DNA of 64,000 bases from Bacteroidales bacterium (GTDB lineage: Bacteria; Bacteroidota; Bacteroidia; Bacteroidales; UBA3663). The translations under genes and the position numbers were made by a program. The notes under the pieces are model-generated. The model made no database searches, had not been told where the DNA came from, and saw only the letters and a list, made by a program, of their open reading frames with translations. How positions within the stretch are numbered: the first letter of the stretch is position 1; the number at the start of each line of letters is the position of its first letter. Shown in pieces: positions 55,263 through 63,918 of the stretch. Location: NCBI GenBank assembly GCA_017561935.1, contig JAFZBE010000055.1, positions 1 to 64,000 of the forward strand, given 5' to 3'.

Positions 55263-55577
55263 ATGAGAAGAGAAGCATTCAAGATGTTCCTGAACCCAGG
55301 ACAAAAGGAAGAGTACAAACGTCGTCATGCCAATCTGTTTCCCGAACTGCGCCGCCTGCTGAGCGAAAGCGGTGTGCGCAATTACAGCATCTACCTTGAC
55401 GAAGACACCAACACGCTCTATGCCTATCAAGAGCTTGAGGGCGACGGCGGAAGTCAGGATCTTGGCGCCACGGAGATCTGCCAAAAGTGGTGGGCCTATA
55501 TGGCCGATATCATGAAGACCAATCCCGACAATTCGCCCGTCAGCATCCCACTGCCCGAGATGTTCCACATGGATTGA
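55263..55577 (+). CDS. rhaM: L-rhamnose mutarotase
   Basis: A 104-residue protein matching RhaM over its whole length: AFKMFLNPGQKEEYKRRH, LFPELRRLLSESGVRNYSIYLD, CQKWWAYMADIM and the end NPDNSPVSIPLPEMFHMD. The family interconverts alpha and beta anomers of L-rhamnose in the cytoplasm before isomerisation; the conserved histidine of RRH is in place. The start at 55263 follows the promoter by 39 bases. It is the first gene of a two-gene unit with the DUF5060/apiosidase-like enzyme 29 bases downstream, linking rhamnose release to rhamnose use and hinting at a rhamnogalacturonan target. Confidence 0.93.
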   Translation: MRREAFKMFLNPGQKEEYKRRHANLFPELRRLLSESGVRNYSIYLDEDTNTLYAYQELEGDGGSQDLGATEICQKWWAYMADIMKTNPDNSPVSIPLPEMFHMD

Positions 55578-55606
55578 TTTTTTCACGAAAAAAAGCGTGA
55601 CAAAAC

Positions 55607-57268
55607 ATGACACGAAAGTTATTCTTGATGTTCGCGGTTCTGCCTTTTCTCACATTCGCTCAAACCGTCGAGCAATGGGATCATTATGACATAGCGCTCA
55701 CGGTTCCTACAAATGAAGTGAAAAGCAACCCCTTCGATGTGGAACTGAACGCCATATTCGTTCACGGCAACGATACCCTCATCGTGCCCGGTTATTATAA
55801 TGGGACTGACAAACAGGGCGAAGTTTGGAAGGTGCGCTTCATGCCCACCGCTGAAGGCACATGGCACTACACGACACAATCGTCCATCCATTCCCTTCAT
55901 GGAAAGACCGGAACACTGACATGCACGCCAGCGACCGAAGGCAATCATGGTCCCGTAAAGGTCGATAGTTCGGGACTGCACTTCTGCTATGCCGACGGTT
56001 CGCGCTACATCCCCGTCGGCACGACGAGCTACGACTGGATGCATGCCTCTAATGACCCCGCCTTCAGCACGGCCGACCCGGGGCTCACCATGCAGCAGCA
56101 AACCCTTCTGTCGCTCAAAGAAAGCGGATTCAACAAGGTGCGTTCCCTGCTCATTGTCCAAAACTTCGACCGCACCTATCCCGAGCCCGACGCGTTCCCG
56201 TTCGTAGCCATCGATGGCTACGATCCTGCTAATGGCAACGCAGCCCGCTGGGATTGGACGCGCCTCAACACGCGCTATTTCGACCATGTGGAGGAATGCA
56301 CCGAGAGTCTTCTCAAACTTGGCATCGAGCAGGATCTCATCCTGTTCCATCCATACGACAATGGACGCTGGGGCTTCGACGAGATGCCGCGCGAAGCGGG
56401 CGAACTGCTGTGTCACTACGTGGCTGCACGCTTCGGCGCATATCGCAACATCTGGTGGAGCTTGGCCAATGAGTATGACTTCCTACGCAAACAACCTATC
56501 AGCAACTGGGATGCGTGGACCGATGCCATCATTGCCAACGACCCCTATCACCATCTCATTTCTATCCATAGCTACACCGCCCGATACTACAAGTATTGGG
56601 ACAAACGTTACACGCACTGCTCCATTCAGGACCAGGCGCCCGTCGAGGCACCGGGCCGTGCCGTCACGGTACTCAACATCTACAAGAAACCAGTCATCTT
56701 CGATGAGGTCTGCTACGAGGGCGACATGACCGAGCGTTGGGGCTGGCTTTCGGGCGAGGAGGAGCTTTATCGTATGTGGAACGCCTATATGGCCGGCACC
56801 TATTGCACACACTCCGAATGTTTCCAGTTTGGTGACCCGCACGATTTCCGGCGTGACTTCTTGGCCGTGGGAGGTAAGTGGTACGGCGAATCGTGGAAGC
56901 GAATACGTTTCATGCGCCAGATCCTTGATGCCATGCCGCGACCGATGTATCTGCCCGACTCGTCATGGGATCCTTATACATCGGCATGCGGTCCCGGCTA
57001 TTACATGGTCTATCTTGGCAAACAGGTTGCCAAGGCATGGCGTTTCGACCTGCCCATCCGCAATTTGCGCGACGTCTTCCCTCGTATGACCGAAGGTGAA
57101 CGATACAAGGTCGAGATTATCGACACGTGGAACATGACCATCACCGAAAGTCCCACCATCATCACCACCAAACGCCAAGACAACTACCGCATGATCGCTG
57201 AGGGCAATGGCACTATTGCCTTACCTGAGTTGCCCTATCTATTGCTTCGTATCACAAGGATAGAATAA
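55607..57268 (+). CDS. Secreted DUF5060 / apiosidase-like (DUF4038) / DUF5605 glycoside hydrolase
   Basis: A 553-residue secreted protein, signal peptide ending in LTFAQ. Residues about 20-105 match DUF5060 (VEQWDHYDIALTVPT, VRFMPTAEGTWHYTTQS). The central barrel (about 115-450) matches the apiosidase-like DUF4038 group: FVGTTSYDWMH-type start, YIPVGTTSYDW, WWSLANEYDF with probable acid/base Glu289 and PVIFDEVCYEG with probable nucleophile Glu367. The last 80 residues (YKVEIIDTWNMTITE) fit DUF5605. Related proteins in GH140 release apiose from rhamnogalacturonan II, but the DUF5060 subgroup has not, to my knowledge, been assigned one activity. Being co-transcribed with rhaM it may instead act on rhamnose-bearing glycan. 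It ends 16 bases before a strong shared terminator. Confidence 0.8.
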   Translation: MTRKLFLMFAVLPFLTFAQTVEQWDHYDIALTVPTNEVKSNPFDVELNAIFVHGNDTLIVPGYYNGTDKQGEVWKVRFMPTAEGTWHYTTQSSIHSLHGKTGTLTCTPATEGNHGPVKVDSSGLHFCYADGSRYIPVGTTSYDWMHASNDPAFSTADPGLTMQQQTLLSLKESGFNKVRSLLIVQNFDRTYPEPDAFPFVAIDGYDPANGNAARWDWTRLNTRYFDHVEECTESLLKLGIEQDLILFHPYDNGRWGFDEMPREAGELLCHYVAARFGAYRNIWWSLANEYDFLRKQPISNWDAWTDAIIANDPYHHLISIHSYTARYYKYWDKRYTHCSIQDQAPVEAPGRAVTVLNIYKKPVIFDEVCYEGDMTERWGWLSGEEELYRMWNAYMAGTYCTHSECFQFGDPHDFRRDFLAVGGKWYGESWKRIRFMRQILDAMPRPMYLPDSSWDPYTSACGPGYYMVYLGKQVAKAWRFDLPIRNLRDVFPRMTEGERYKVEIIDTWNMTITESPTIITTKRQDNYRMIAEGNGTIALPELPYLLLRITRIE

Positions 57269-57284
57269 GCTCTTCGCTACTTAT

Positions 57285-57318
57285 AAAACAGGCGGCATCT
57301 TCAAATGCCGCCTGTTTT
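57285..57318. terminator. Bidirectional terminator between the DUF5060 and PL1 genes
   Basis: A perfect 14-bp stem (57285-57298 with 57305-57318) with a 6-base loop; the arms begin AAAA and end TTTT, so it can end transcripts from both sides. Confidence 0.92.
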
Positions 57319-57323
57319 GCTGT

Positions 57324-57377
57324 CTAGAAGCACTAGAAACTCTAGAGGCTCTAGAATATCTAGAAAAACTAGACCAT
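57324..57377. repeat. Six 9-bp units beginning CTAGA
   Basis: Six successive 9-base units start with CTAGA (tails AGCA, AACT, GGCT, ATAT, AAAA, CCAT) and end directly at the stop codon of the PL1 gene. The tetramer CTAG is rare in most bacterial genomes, so six in 54 bases is striking. Confidence 0.85.
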
Positions 57378-59159
57378 CTATCTCATCACTTTATCGGTTT
57401 CGACCATGCCTCCGGCATAGATAATCCGGCGGACACACACACCCTGCGAGGGCTCAGCAAGGCGCTTGCCGTCAAGCGTATAATACTCGATGCGACGCAC
57501 GGACATATCAGACTGCACATCACGAATGCCTGCCAAGAATGTCTGAGCTGGATAATATTCCTCCACCGAAACGAGTGCGTCGGCGTTCTGCGCCTTGGTG
57601 ATGTGCTCCACGATGCCGTTGGCATAAACCTCAAGATTGGTGTAGAAATGCTTCTCGCTATCGAGCGTATAAGTTTTGGCGTCCGATGCATCGTTCTTGT
57701 TCAAACCGTTGGCATCCTCCCATGCATCGGGCATGCCGTCGTTGTCGGTGTCCCAATCGGATGGGCGTGTCTCGCTCGCCAGTGTTGGATAACTTGCGGT
57801 AGTGGGATCTTCTGTGCCCGCTGGATCATTGATGACATCAATGATGCCGGCACGCTTCGAAACAGCGCCCGTATAAGTCGTCGTACCAGTGCGGGTCTCC
57901 TCCATATAGCGGGCATCGATGGCATCGCGGGCATACGAAGCGCCGCAATAAAGCAGCACCTTCTCGTAGGCCATCTCTGCGCTATGGGTAGTTACCTCGC
58001 CCGCCTCAATAGGCTCGTCGAGCTTGAGCCTCACACAATCCACACCACTGCTGTTCTTCACGTAGGTAACGTTCTCACCATAGTTGTGGGCTGCATCGGG
58101 AATATATTTCTCACCGCCGATGGTCGAAAGGCCGTCGTCGTAGATTACCCCACTCCAATCATAATTGGCAGCATTCGAGCCAGCTGCGGTCACGTAGTTG
58201 CCATTGATGTAGTAACGACTGGCATAACCTGGATAGGGGTTGTCGCTGGTCGAGTTGCCACTGTTTGCCACCGATACCTGCGTGACACGAGTTCTGTTCT
58301 TGGTGCCAGGACCAGCTTTGTAATAGTTGTTGATCATGTTGATGTAACCGCCGCCAGGGCCGCCATAGCATCCGTTGCCACTACCCCAGTTGTACATCAC
58401 GCAGTTGCGGAAATCGACCTGCTCGGACTGCAATGAATTGTTGTACTTCGAAGTGTCGTAGCCGGTCCAGTTGTAACGTGCGCCATTAAAACGGGGCGAA
58501 CGGTTCTGCACATGAGCGATGAAGTTGTGATGGAACGAGGCCCCCTTGCCGCCCCAGATGCCACCGTAGCTGTGTTCACCCTTCGAATGACCAGGGTTAG
58601 CCAAGGCTTCGCCCAACGTACACCACTGCATTGTGAAGTCGCGGTTGTCATAGAACGAAGCAAGCTCGTCGATGCTCCACGAGAAGGAGCAGTGGTCGAG
58701 GATGATGTTCTTGTGTCTGCGTCCCCATGCGGCATCGGCACCGTCGTTGACGTCCTTGATCTGCGAACGGCGGAAACGAATGTAACGCACGATGACGTTG
58801 TCGCAATTGGTGAAGTTAACAGTATAGTAACGTAGAGTGATGCCGTCGCCCGGAGCTGTCTGTCCAAGCACCGTTTTGTTCGAACGGACCGAGATGTCAG
58901 AACGCAGGTCAATATATCCGCTCACGTCGAAGACGATAATAAGCGTCGAACTACTGGTGAGTCCTGCACGAAGAGAACCCGTACCCGAGTCATTCAAGTT
59001 AGTCACATGATAAACCGAGCCTCCACGACCACCCTTGGTCGTATAGCGAGCAAATCCTTCGGCTCCAGGGAATGCGGGTGCCGAACTTTGAGCCACAGCA
59101 ACCGTCGCCGCACTCATGAAGATTGCTAAGGCAATCGTAGGTACAAGAGTAAGTTTCAT
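57378..59159 (-). CDS. Polysaccharide lyase family 1 (pectate lyase)
   Basis: A 593-residue secreted lyase, signal peptide ending in ATVAVAQ. The right-handed beta-helix (about 28-390) has the start PAFPGAEGFARYTTKGGRGG, typical of bacterial PL1 pectate lyases, then NVIVRYIRFRRSQ, DGADAAWGRRHKNIILDHCS for calcium and substrate binding, and NRSPRFNG with the likely catalytic arginine. PL1 enzymes cut homogalacturonan by beta-elimination. The second part has DWDTDNDGMPDAWEDANG, a calcium-binding repeat. The last 40 residues (IEYYTLDGKRLAEPSQG) form a short C-terminal tail like that of the CotH-like protein. It starts 34 bases after the ABC transporter gene with no clear promoter of its own. Confidence 0.9.
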   Translation of the reverse strand: MKLTLVPTIALAIFMSAATVAVAQSSAPAFPGAEGFARYTTKGGRGGSVYHVTNLNDSGTGSLRAGLTSSSTLIIVFDVSGYIDLRSDISVRSNKTVLGQTAPGDGITLRYYTVNFTNCDNVIVRYIRFRRSQIKDVNDGADAAWGRRHKNIILDHCSFSWSIDELASFYDNRDFTMQWCTLGEALANPGHSKGEHSYGGIWGGKGASFHHNFIAHVQNRSPRFNGARYNWTGYDTSKYNNSLQSEQVDFRNCVMYNWGSGNGCYGGPGGGYINMINNYYKAGPGTKNRTRVTQVSVANSGNSTSDNPYPGYASRYYINGNYVTAAGSNAANYDWSGVIYDDGLSTIGGEKYIPDAAHNYGENVTYVKNSSGVDCVRLKLDEPIEAGEVTTHSAEMAYEKVLLYCGASYARDAIDARYMEETRTGTTTYTGAVSKRAGIIDVINDPAGTEDPTTASYPTLASETRPSDWDTDNDGMPDAWEDANGLNKNDASDAKTYTLDSEKHFYTNLEVYANGIVEHITKAQNADALVSVEEYYPAQTFLAGIRDVQSDMSVRRIEYYTLDGKRLAEPSQGVCVRRIIYAGGMVETDKVMR

Positions 59160-59193
59160 AAGTTGGGAAAAGGGTTAGAGAGGTTAAGAATAA

Positions 59194-61017
59194 TCATCCC
59201 TGGCTCAACGTATTGGCCAGCTTCTCAATGTTCAAGCTGCGGGCCGAAGCATCGACTATATCCTTATAGACGCCACCTTTCTTGTAGAGCTCGTCCGGGT
59301 CGCCCGACTGCTCCACGCGACCATTCTGCAAAGCATAGACGAGGTCCGAATCGATGATTTGTGAGATGGAGTGCGAGATGATGATGACGGTACGGTTCTT
59401 CTTGATGGCATCGATCGAAGCCTTGATCTGCTCGGTAGCCACAGCGTCGAGTGAAGCCGTCGGCTCATCGAGGAAGATGATGGGCGGGTTCTTGAGGAAC
59501 ATTCGGGCGATAGCTACGCGCTGCTGTTGACCGCCCGAAAGATCGGTAGCCTGCGACTTAAAGCCGTGCGGCAACTTCGATACCTGGTCGTACAAGAAGG
59601 CCTTCTTGGCTGCATCAACAACTTCTTCGTCGGTGGCATTCGGTTTGCCATAGCGGATATTCTCCTCGATGGTGCCGCTGAAGATGTGATTCTTCTGCAG
59701 CACGAGGCCGATATTATCGCGCAAATACTGTGTGTCAAACTCCCGCAGGTCGTGTCCGTCGAGCAGGATGCGACCCGTCTGTGGTTCGTAGAACTTGTCG
59801 AGCAGGTTGACGATGGTCGATTTACCGGCACCAGACAGACCAACAAAGGCGGTAATCTTATTGGGCTCAATCGTCATATTGATATCCCAAAGCGCCTGAG
59901 TGCCGTTGGGATAAGTGAAATCGACGTGCTCAATTTCGAATCGTCCCTCCACCTTCTCTGGCCGATAAGTGCCGCTGGGCTCCACTTCCTGCTCTGCCTC
60001 GACTACGCTGAAATAACCCTCGGCATAGATGAGTGCATCATTGAGCGTGTCGAAGATGCGCTGCAGCTGGGTGATGGGCGCAGTGACGTTGGCAAAGAGC
60101 ATCACGTGGTACATGATTTTACCGATGGTCATGCCCGGATAGTCGATAAGCACGAGATAGGCGGTGAGGATGATGATCAGCACCGTGCCAATCTGCTGTA
60201 CGAACTTCTTCCAGCCATCGTAGTAAAGCATCACCTTGCGCGTTCGTATCTGGTTATCAGTAAGGGCCGTCTGGATGTCGAGCTGTTTCTTCGACTCGAT
60301 ACTCTCGCGGTTGAACGACTTTATGACGTTGATCGACTCGATGATCGACACGATTCCGTGCGACTTGGCCTCACGGTAACCACGCATCTGCTGGCGCCAA
60401 CCGCGCAGCTTGTGTGCCTGATGTGTGGTGATCCAGATATAGACGGGCACGATGAACAGTGCGGTGAGACCCACATATACATTGGCCATAAACATCAGAA
60501 TCAGCGCCAGGAAAGCCGAAGTGAATAGCGGCAGGAGGTCGATGAACGTGTTCTGCACCGTGGTCGATAGCGAACTGACGCCCTGATCGATACGCGACTG
60601 CAATCGTCCTGCTTCATTGCCGTTGCGGTTGAAGTACGCCATGCGGTAGGTGAGGATACGATCGACGGCAGCCTGCGCCAAGTCGCGGGAGACGCGTACA
60701 CGCATTCGCTCACCGAAGTAGTTCTGCGAATAGGTGATGATCACCGACAGCAGTTCCTTGCCGAGCAAGATTGCCGTGATAATCATCAGGATGTGCGTCG
60801 CCGATGACCAGTCGAAGGTGGCACGGGCCAGGAAGCCGTGCATGTCCTTGCCTGCATTGACGAGGTTGTTGACCTGGTCAACCGTCCAGTCCAATACGAT
60901 GGCGTTGACCTGTGCTATGAGCGACCCGATGAGCGTCAGGATAAGCGTGACGACGACATGCCACTTGTAGGGCTTGACGAAGGGCCAGATTTTCTTGAAG
61001 AGAAGAATGAGATTCAT
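59194..61017 (-). CDS. ABC exporter, fused membrane and ATPase domains (MsbA-like)
   Basis: A 607-residue half-transporter. Residues about 15-310 hold six membrane helices of the type-1 exporter fold; residues about 345-580 hold the ATPase with Walker A GLSGAGKST, signature LSGGQQQRVAIARMF, Walker B PPIIFLDEPTASLDA and the switch histidine in IISHSI. It works as a dimer to export lipids, peptides or drugs; MsbA-type lipid flipping is one option, but nothing here fixes the substrate. The start at 61017 follows the promoter at 61051-61082. PL1 lies just downstream. Confidence 0.92.
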   Translation of the reverse strand: MNLILLFKKIWPFVKPYKWHVVVTLILTLIGSLIAQVNAIVLDWTVDQVNNLVNAGKDMHGFLARATFDWSSATHILMIITAILLGKELLSVIITYSQNYFGERMRVRVSRDLAQAAVDRILTYRMAYFNRNGNEAGRLQSRIDQGVSSLSTTVQNTFIDLLPLFTSAFLALILMFMANVYVGLTALFIVPVYIWITTHQAHKLRGWRQQMRGYREAKSHGIVSIIESINVIKSFNRESIESKKQLDIQTALTDNQIRTRKVMLYYDGWKKFVQQIGTVLIIILTAYLVLIDYPGMTIGKIMYHVMLFANVTAPITQLQRIFDTLNDALIYAEGYFSVVEAEQEVEPSGTYRPEKVEGRFEIEHVDFTYPNGTQALWDINMTIEPNKITAFVGLSGAGKSTIVNLLDKFYEPQTGRILLDGHDLREFDTQYLRDNIGLVLQKNHIFSGTIEENIRYGKPNATDEEVVDAAKKAFLYDQVSKLPHGFKSQATDLSGGQQQRVAIARMFLKNPPIIFLDEPTASLDAVATEQIKASIDAIKKNRTVIIISHSISQIIDSDLVYALQNGRVEQSGDPDELYKKGGVYKDIVDASARSLNIEKLANTLSQG

Positions 61018-61050
61018 TCAAATACTGATTTATAATCATTGATTCGAGGG

Positions 61051-61082
61051 CAAAGATACTTGATTCTGACGAAATTGCCAAA
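61051..61082 (-). promoter_or_regulatory. Promoter of the ABC exporter gene
   Basis: TTTG (61079-61082), 20 bases, then TATCTTTG (61051-61058), 34 bases before the start codon. Confidence 0.85.
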
Positions 61083-61168
61083 TTCGTGCGCATTTTTTCA
61101 CAAAATATCACGAAAAATGCACTTCGAATTGCTTTTTTTTGTACCTTTGCACCAAAATATGATGACAA

Positions 61169-61978
61169 ATGAAACAGCCTGTTCAACAAATGTTCCTTTG
61201 GCTGGCACTCGTGTTGAGCGCCACCTCATGCCGACAACAGGTGGCTACTGAGCAACCGATAGCGCCCGATACTCCCACAACAGCCGCGACAAACGATACT
61301 CTTGCCGCGTCCAATCCCACCCTCTCTTCGATTCCCGAACAAAACACGAAAGCTAAGCCGACCGACATCCCTTCCGACTTCGTGCTTCTGGCCGAGGTAT
61401 GCCCCGACATCATCCAGGAGATTCGCTACTATACCACTTACAACTTCGTGGGCGAGCGTATCCCGGGTTATGAGCGTCCCTTAGCGTATCTGACACGTCA
61501 GGCAGCCGATAGCCTCAAGCTCGTGTGCGACGACCTCAGGGAGCAGGGCTATCTACTCAAGGTCTTCGACGCCTACCGTCCGCAGATGGCTGTCGATTTC
61601 TTCGTGCGTTGGGGAAGCGACCTCGAGGACCAGCGCATGAAAGAGTATTTCTACCCCGATTGTCCCAAGTCCGAACTCTTCCATCGCGGATACATCGCAC
61701 ACCGTTCGGGTCACACGCGCGGCTCAACACTTGACCTGACACTTTTCGATATGAAGACCGAAAAAGAGGTCGATATGGGCGGAACCTATGACTTTCTGGG
61801 CGAAACATCGCACTACAACTACACGCGCGGTCTCACTCGTGATCAGATTGGCCATCGACGCATCCTTCGCGAAGCCATGATGCGCCACGGCTTCAACCCC
61901 ATCGCCGTAGAGTGGTGGCACTTCACTCTTAGAAATGAGCCCTATCCCGATCACTATTTTACTTTCCCGATAAGATAA
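61169..61978 (+). CDS. D-alanyl-D-alanine dipeptidase (VanX/DdpX-like) lipoprotein
   Basis: A 269-residue lipoprotein with lipobox SATSC (Cys21) and a Thr/Pro/Ala-rich spacer to about residue 70. The peptidase M15D domain has IRYYTTYNFVGERIPGY, KVFDAYRPQMAVDFF with the conserved arginine, HRSGHTRGSTLDLTL with zinc-binding histidine and aspartate, and VEWWHFTLRNE with the catalytic glutamate and third zinc ligand. These enzymes split D-Ala-D-Ala; in non-resistant bacteria they recycle or degrade wall peptides in the periplasm. No van genes are nearby, so glycopeptide resistance is not implied. A TACCTTTG element lies 22 bases upstream. Confidence 0.92.
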   Translation: MKQPVQQMFLWLALVLSATSCRQQVATEQPIAPDTPTTAATNDTLAASNPTLSSIPEQNTKAKPTDIPSDFVLLAEVCPDIIQEIRYYTTYNFVGERIPGYERPLAYLTRQAADSLKLVCDDLREQGYLLKVFDAYRPQMAVDFFVRWGSDLEDQRMKEYFYPDCPKSELFHRGYIAHRSGHTRGSTLDLTLFDMKTEKEVDMGGTYDFLGETSHYNYTRGLTRDQIGHRRILREAMMRHGFNPIAVEWWHFTLRNEPYPDHYFTFPIR

Positions 61979-61986
61979 AGCAAGCC

Positions 61987-62880
61987 TCATTCGCGAGGAG
62001 ATAATTTCGCCTCAAGAACCACAGGAAAATGGTCGGAGATGAAGGGAACGCCATAATCGCCGCGCAGCACACGGAAAGCGAGAGGCTGTATGTTGCTGTA
62101 GAAGATGTGGTCGATAACAACCTGATCTTCATAATCTTCTTCAGGATTCATCGCTCTATGCTCTGCCACTGATTGGACACCGCCAAATCCATTGAAGGTG
62201 TATTCGTGATCGGAAACGGGAGCATTCTCCTTTGCCTCATTCAAGATAGCCTTGAGAGGCTTGAAGATGCGATTGGCCGCACCCGTGTTGAAGTCGGCCG
62301 TAAGCAGCACGATGGGTTGCTCGCCCAACTCAAAACGAACAACAAGCGACTTGATGCTGTCGGCAATCTGTCGCACCTCCTGCTCACGCGCTACTACACC
62401 GATATGATCGAGATGTGTGTCGAGGAAAAGCAGACGCCGACCCGACTGACGAAGCAACAACACCGCCCAAGTACAAGTGCGCTTGCAGGCGGCATCCCAT
62501 CCGAGCGACGGCACATCGGGTGTCTCCGAGAGCCAGAAGTTGCCCCAATCCTCGAGGTCGAAGATGGTCGTATCGAAATAGATGGCCATCATCTCGCCTT
62601 CAGCCTTTCCATCTTCTCGACCTACGCCCACACGACGATATTGCGGAAGAACAGTATCAAGATACTCCACCTGATCGGGACAAGCCTCCTGCAGACCCAG
62701 CAGTGCTGGACGTTCGAGCTGAAGCATACGCTCCGAAGCACCACAACGCAAAGGCCATGCGTTGAGGCTGTCACTCGCCACAGAAAGGCGCACATTGTAA
62801 CTCATCACCTTGAGATAAGACTGCGCAATCGCGCAGTCTGTCATCAGCCCAAGAACCAAAAGAAAAATTAACCGTTTCAT
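61987..62880 (-). CDS. Secreted endonuclease/exonuclease/phosphatase-family protein
   Basis: A 297-residue protein with signal peptide ending in CAIAQ. The EEP fold is clear: LKVMSYNVRL (metal-binding asparagine), LLGLQEACPDQ (metal-binding glutamate), LFLDTHLDHIG, VLLTADFNTG and the final IDHIFYS and SDHFPVV with the catalytic histidine. Secreted forms cleave phosphodiesters or phosphates of nucleic acid, lipid or sugar substrates; the target is unknown. The start at 62880 gives the signal peptide. A perfect 9-bp hairpin with a 4-base loop (62818-62839) lies inside the signal peptide codons. It ends 8 bases from the convergent VanX-like gene. Confidence 0.88.
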   Translation of the reverse strand: MKRLIFLLVLGLMTDCAIAQSYLKVMSYNVRLSVASDSLNAWPLRCGASERMLQLERPALLGLQEACPDQVEYLDTVLPQYRRVGVGREDGKAEGEMMAIYFDTTIFDLEDWGNFWLSETPDVPSLGWDAACKRTCTWAVLLLRQSGRRLLFLDTHLDHIGVVAREQEVRQIADSIKSLVVRFELGEQPIVLLTADFNTGAANRIFKPLKAILNEAKENAPVSDHEYTFNGFGGVQSVAEHRAMNPEEDYEDQVVIDHIFYSNIQPLAFRVLRGDYGVPFISDHFPVVLEAKLSPRE

Positions 62881-62915
62881 AGTATTATTTATTGCTTGGA
62901 TACTCCGAAGAAACA

Positions 62916-63575
62916 TCACATATTCAAAAGGAACTGCTTGAGCACATCCCACACAGCAACGATATGGCAAACAGAGCCCAACAAGACAAACACGTGGAAA
63001 ATGGTATGCATATAAGGTTTCTTGTAGAGCGCATAAAAGAAAGCTCCAGTGATATACATCACTCCTTCGGCAATTATCCAAGAAGTTGCAATGACACCCG
63101 CCGAATCCCAAAGGGGGCCAAACGCGACAACGACCGAAAGGCCCATCAGCACGTAACATACGGTTTCCAGATGACTATGGGATTTCTTTCCGATGAAACT
63201 GAAGACACTGCCCACTATCGCGGCGCCCCAGATGAAACAAAAAAGACAAATGCCCCAGATATCATATTTCTGCATGATGGCCAACAGCGTGATGGGCGAA
63301 TAGCTGCCGGCTATGTGCCAGTAGATGGCAGCATGGTCGAACTTCCTCAGCACTTGTTTGGCTCTTCCTTGCGGCAAAGCGTGATAGGCCGTTGAACAAA
63401 TATAGGACGACAACATGCCGAACAGATATAGGCCGATGGACCATCCTGTCCAGGCATCTCCTCCCTTGAGGCTGGTTACAATGAAGGCGACACCCACAAC
63501 GACACCCATAAGGATGCCGACAGCATGGGTTGATGTATTGGCGATTTCCTCGCCCGGCGAATATCTTTTAGGCAT
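62916..63575 (-). CDS. Hemolysin III family membrane protein (YqfA/PAQR-like)
   Basis: A 219-residue protein with about seven membrane helices. The family residues are present: EEIANTSTHAVGILMG, STAYHAL, KFDHAAIYWHIAGSYSPITL and the late MHTIFHVFVLLGSVCHIVAVW, where the histidines bind zinc in PAQR relatives. The name is historical; bacterial members are thought to act in membrane lipid homeostasis. The start at 63575 (MPKRYSPGEE) gives the usual length; the longer frame upstream runs into the tRNA gene and is false. Confidence 0.9.
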   Translation of the reverse strand: MPKRYSPGEEIANTSTHAVGILMGVVVGVAFIVTSLKGGDAWTGWSIGLYLFGMLSSYICSTAYHALPQGRAKQVLRKFDHAAIYWHIAGSYSPITLLAIMQKYDIWGICLFCFIWGAAIVGSVFSFIGKKSHSHLETVCYVLMGLSVVVAFGPLWDSAGVIATSWIIAEGVMYITGAFFYALYKKPYMHTIFHVFVLLGSVCHIVAVWDVLKQFLLNM

Positions 63576-63610
63576 CGAGCGGTTATCGGGTGTTTGAGTG
63601 ATATATCTAT

Positions 63611-63653
63611 AAAAAGAGAGGAGGACAGTATCTCGATTGAGATTCTGCCCTCC
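63611..63653 (-). terminator. Terminator after tRNA-Ser
   Basis: On the minus strand GGAGGGCAG (63645-63653) pairs with CTGTCCTCC (63620-63628), with further ATCTC/GAGAT pairing inside, and TCTCTTTTT follows. It lies 6 bases past the tRNA and 36 bases before the hemolysin III start. Confidence 0.85.
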
Positions 63654-63659
63654 ACTGTG

Positions 63660-63746
63660 CGGAAAGACAGGGATTCGAACCCTGGGTACCCTCACGGGTA
63701 CGCCGCATTTCGAGTGCGGTCCGATCGACCACTCCGGCATCTTTCC
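63660..63746 (-). tRNA. tRNA-Ser (anticodon CGA)
   Basis: An 87-base class II tRNA: acceptor GGAAAGA pairs with TCTTTCC, anticodon stem CCGCA/TGCGG holds loop CTCGAAA (anticodon CGA), a long variable arm GTACCC/GGGTAC follows, and the T arm is CAGGG TTCGAAT CCCTG. Discriminator base is G, as expected for serine. CCA is not encoded. Confidence 0.97.
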
Positions 63747-63785
63747 TTGCACTCGCTTTTGAGACCATTTGTTTCAAAAGCGGTG

Positions 63786-63793
63786 CAAAGATA
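63786..63793 (-). promoter_or_regulatory. -7 element of the tRNA-Ser gene
   Basis: TATCTTTG then CACCGC on the minus strand, 40 bases before the tRNA. TTTG at 63816-63819 gives a 22-base spacing. Confidence 0.65.
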
Positions 63794-63842
63794 GTGTATT
63801 TTTCAATACGACGAACAAAAATGACAAATAATTTTCAAAAAT

Positions 63843-63874
63843 TTTGTTTTTTTGTGAGAAATACCCTATATTTG
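63843..63874 (+). promoter_or_regulatory. Promoter of the gene at the right edge
   Basis: TTTG (63843-63846), 20 bases, then TATATTTG (63867-63874) and CAGCG, full consensus, 44 bases before the ATG at 63919. Confidence 0.85.
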
Positions 63875-63918
63875 CAGCGTCAATCTGACGAAATACCAAC
63901 CAAAATTATACAACCACC

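Noticed and set aside
61169..61978. Vancomycin-resistance gene
   Set aside because: The protein is VanX-like, but no vanH, vanA or sensor genes are nearby; D-Ala-D-Ala dipeptidases are common in sensitive bacteria.
62818..62839. Small regulatory hairpin in the EEP gene
   Set aside because: A perfect 9-bp stem, but it lies inside signal peptide codons with no T-run; noted in the gene entry only.
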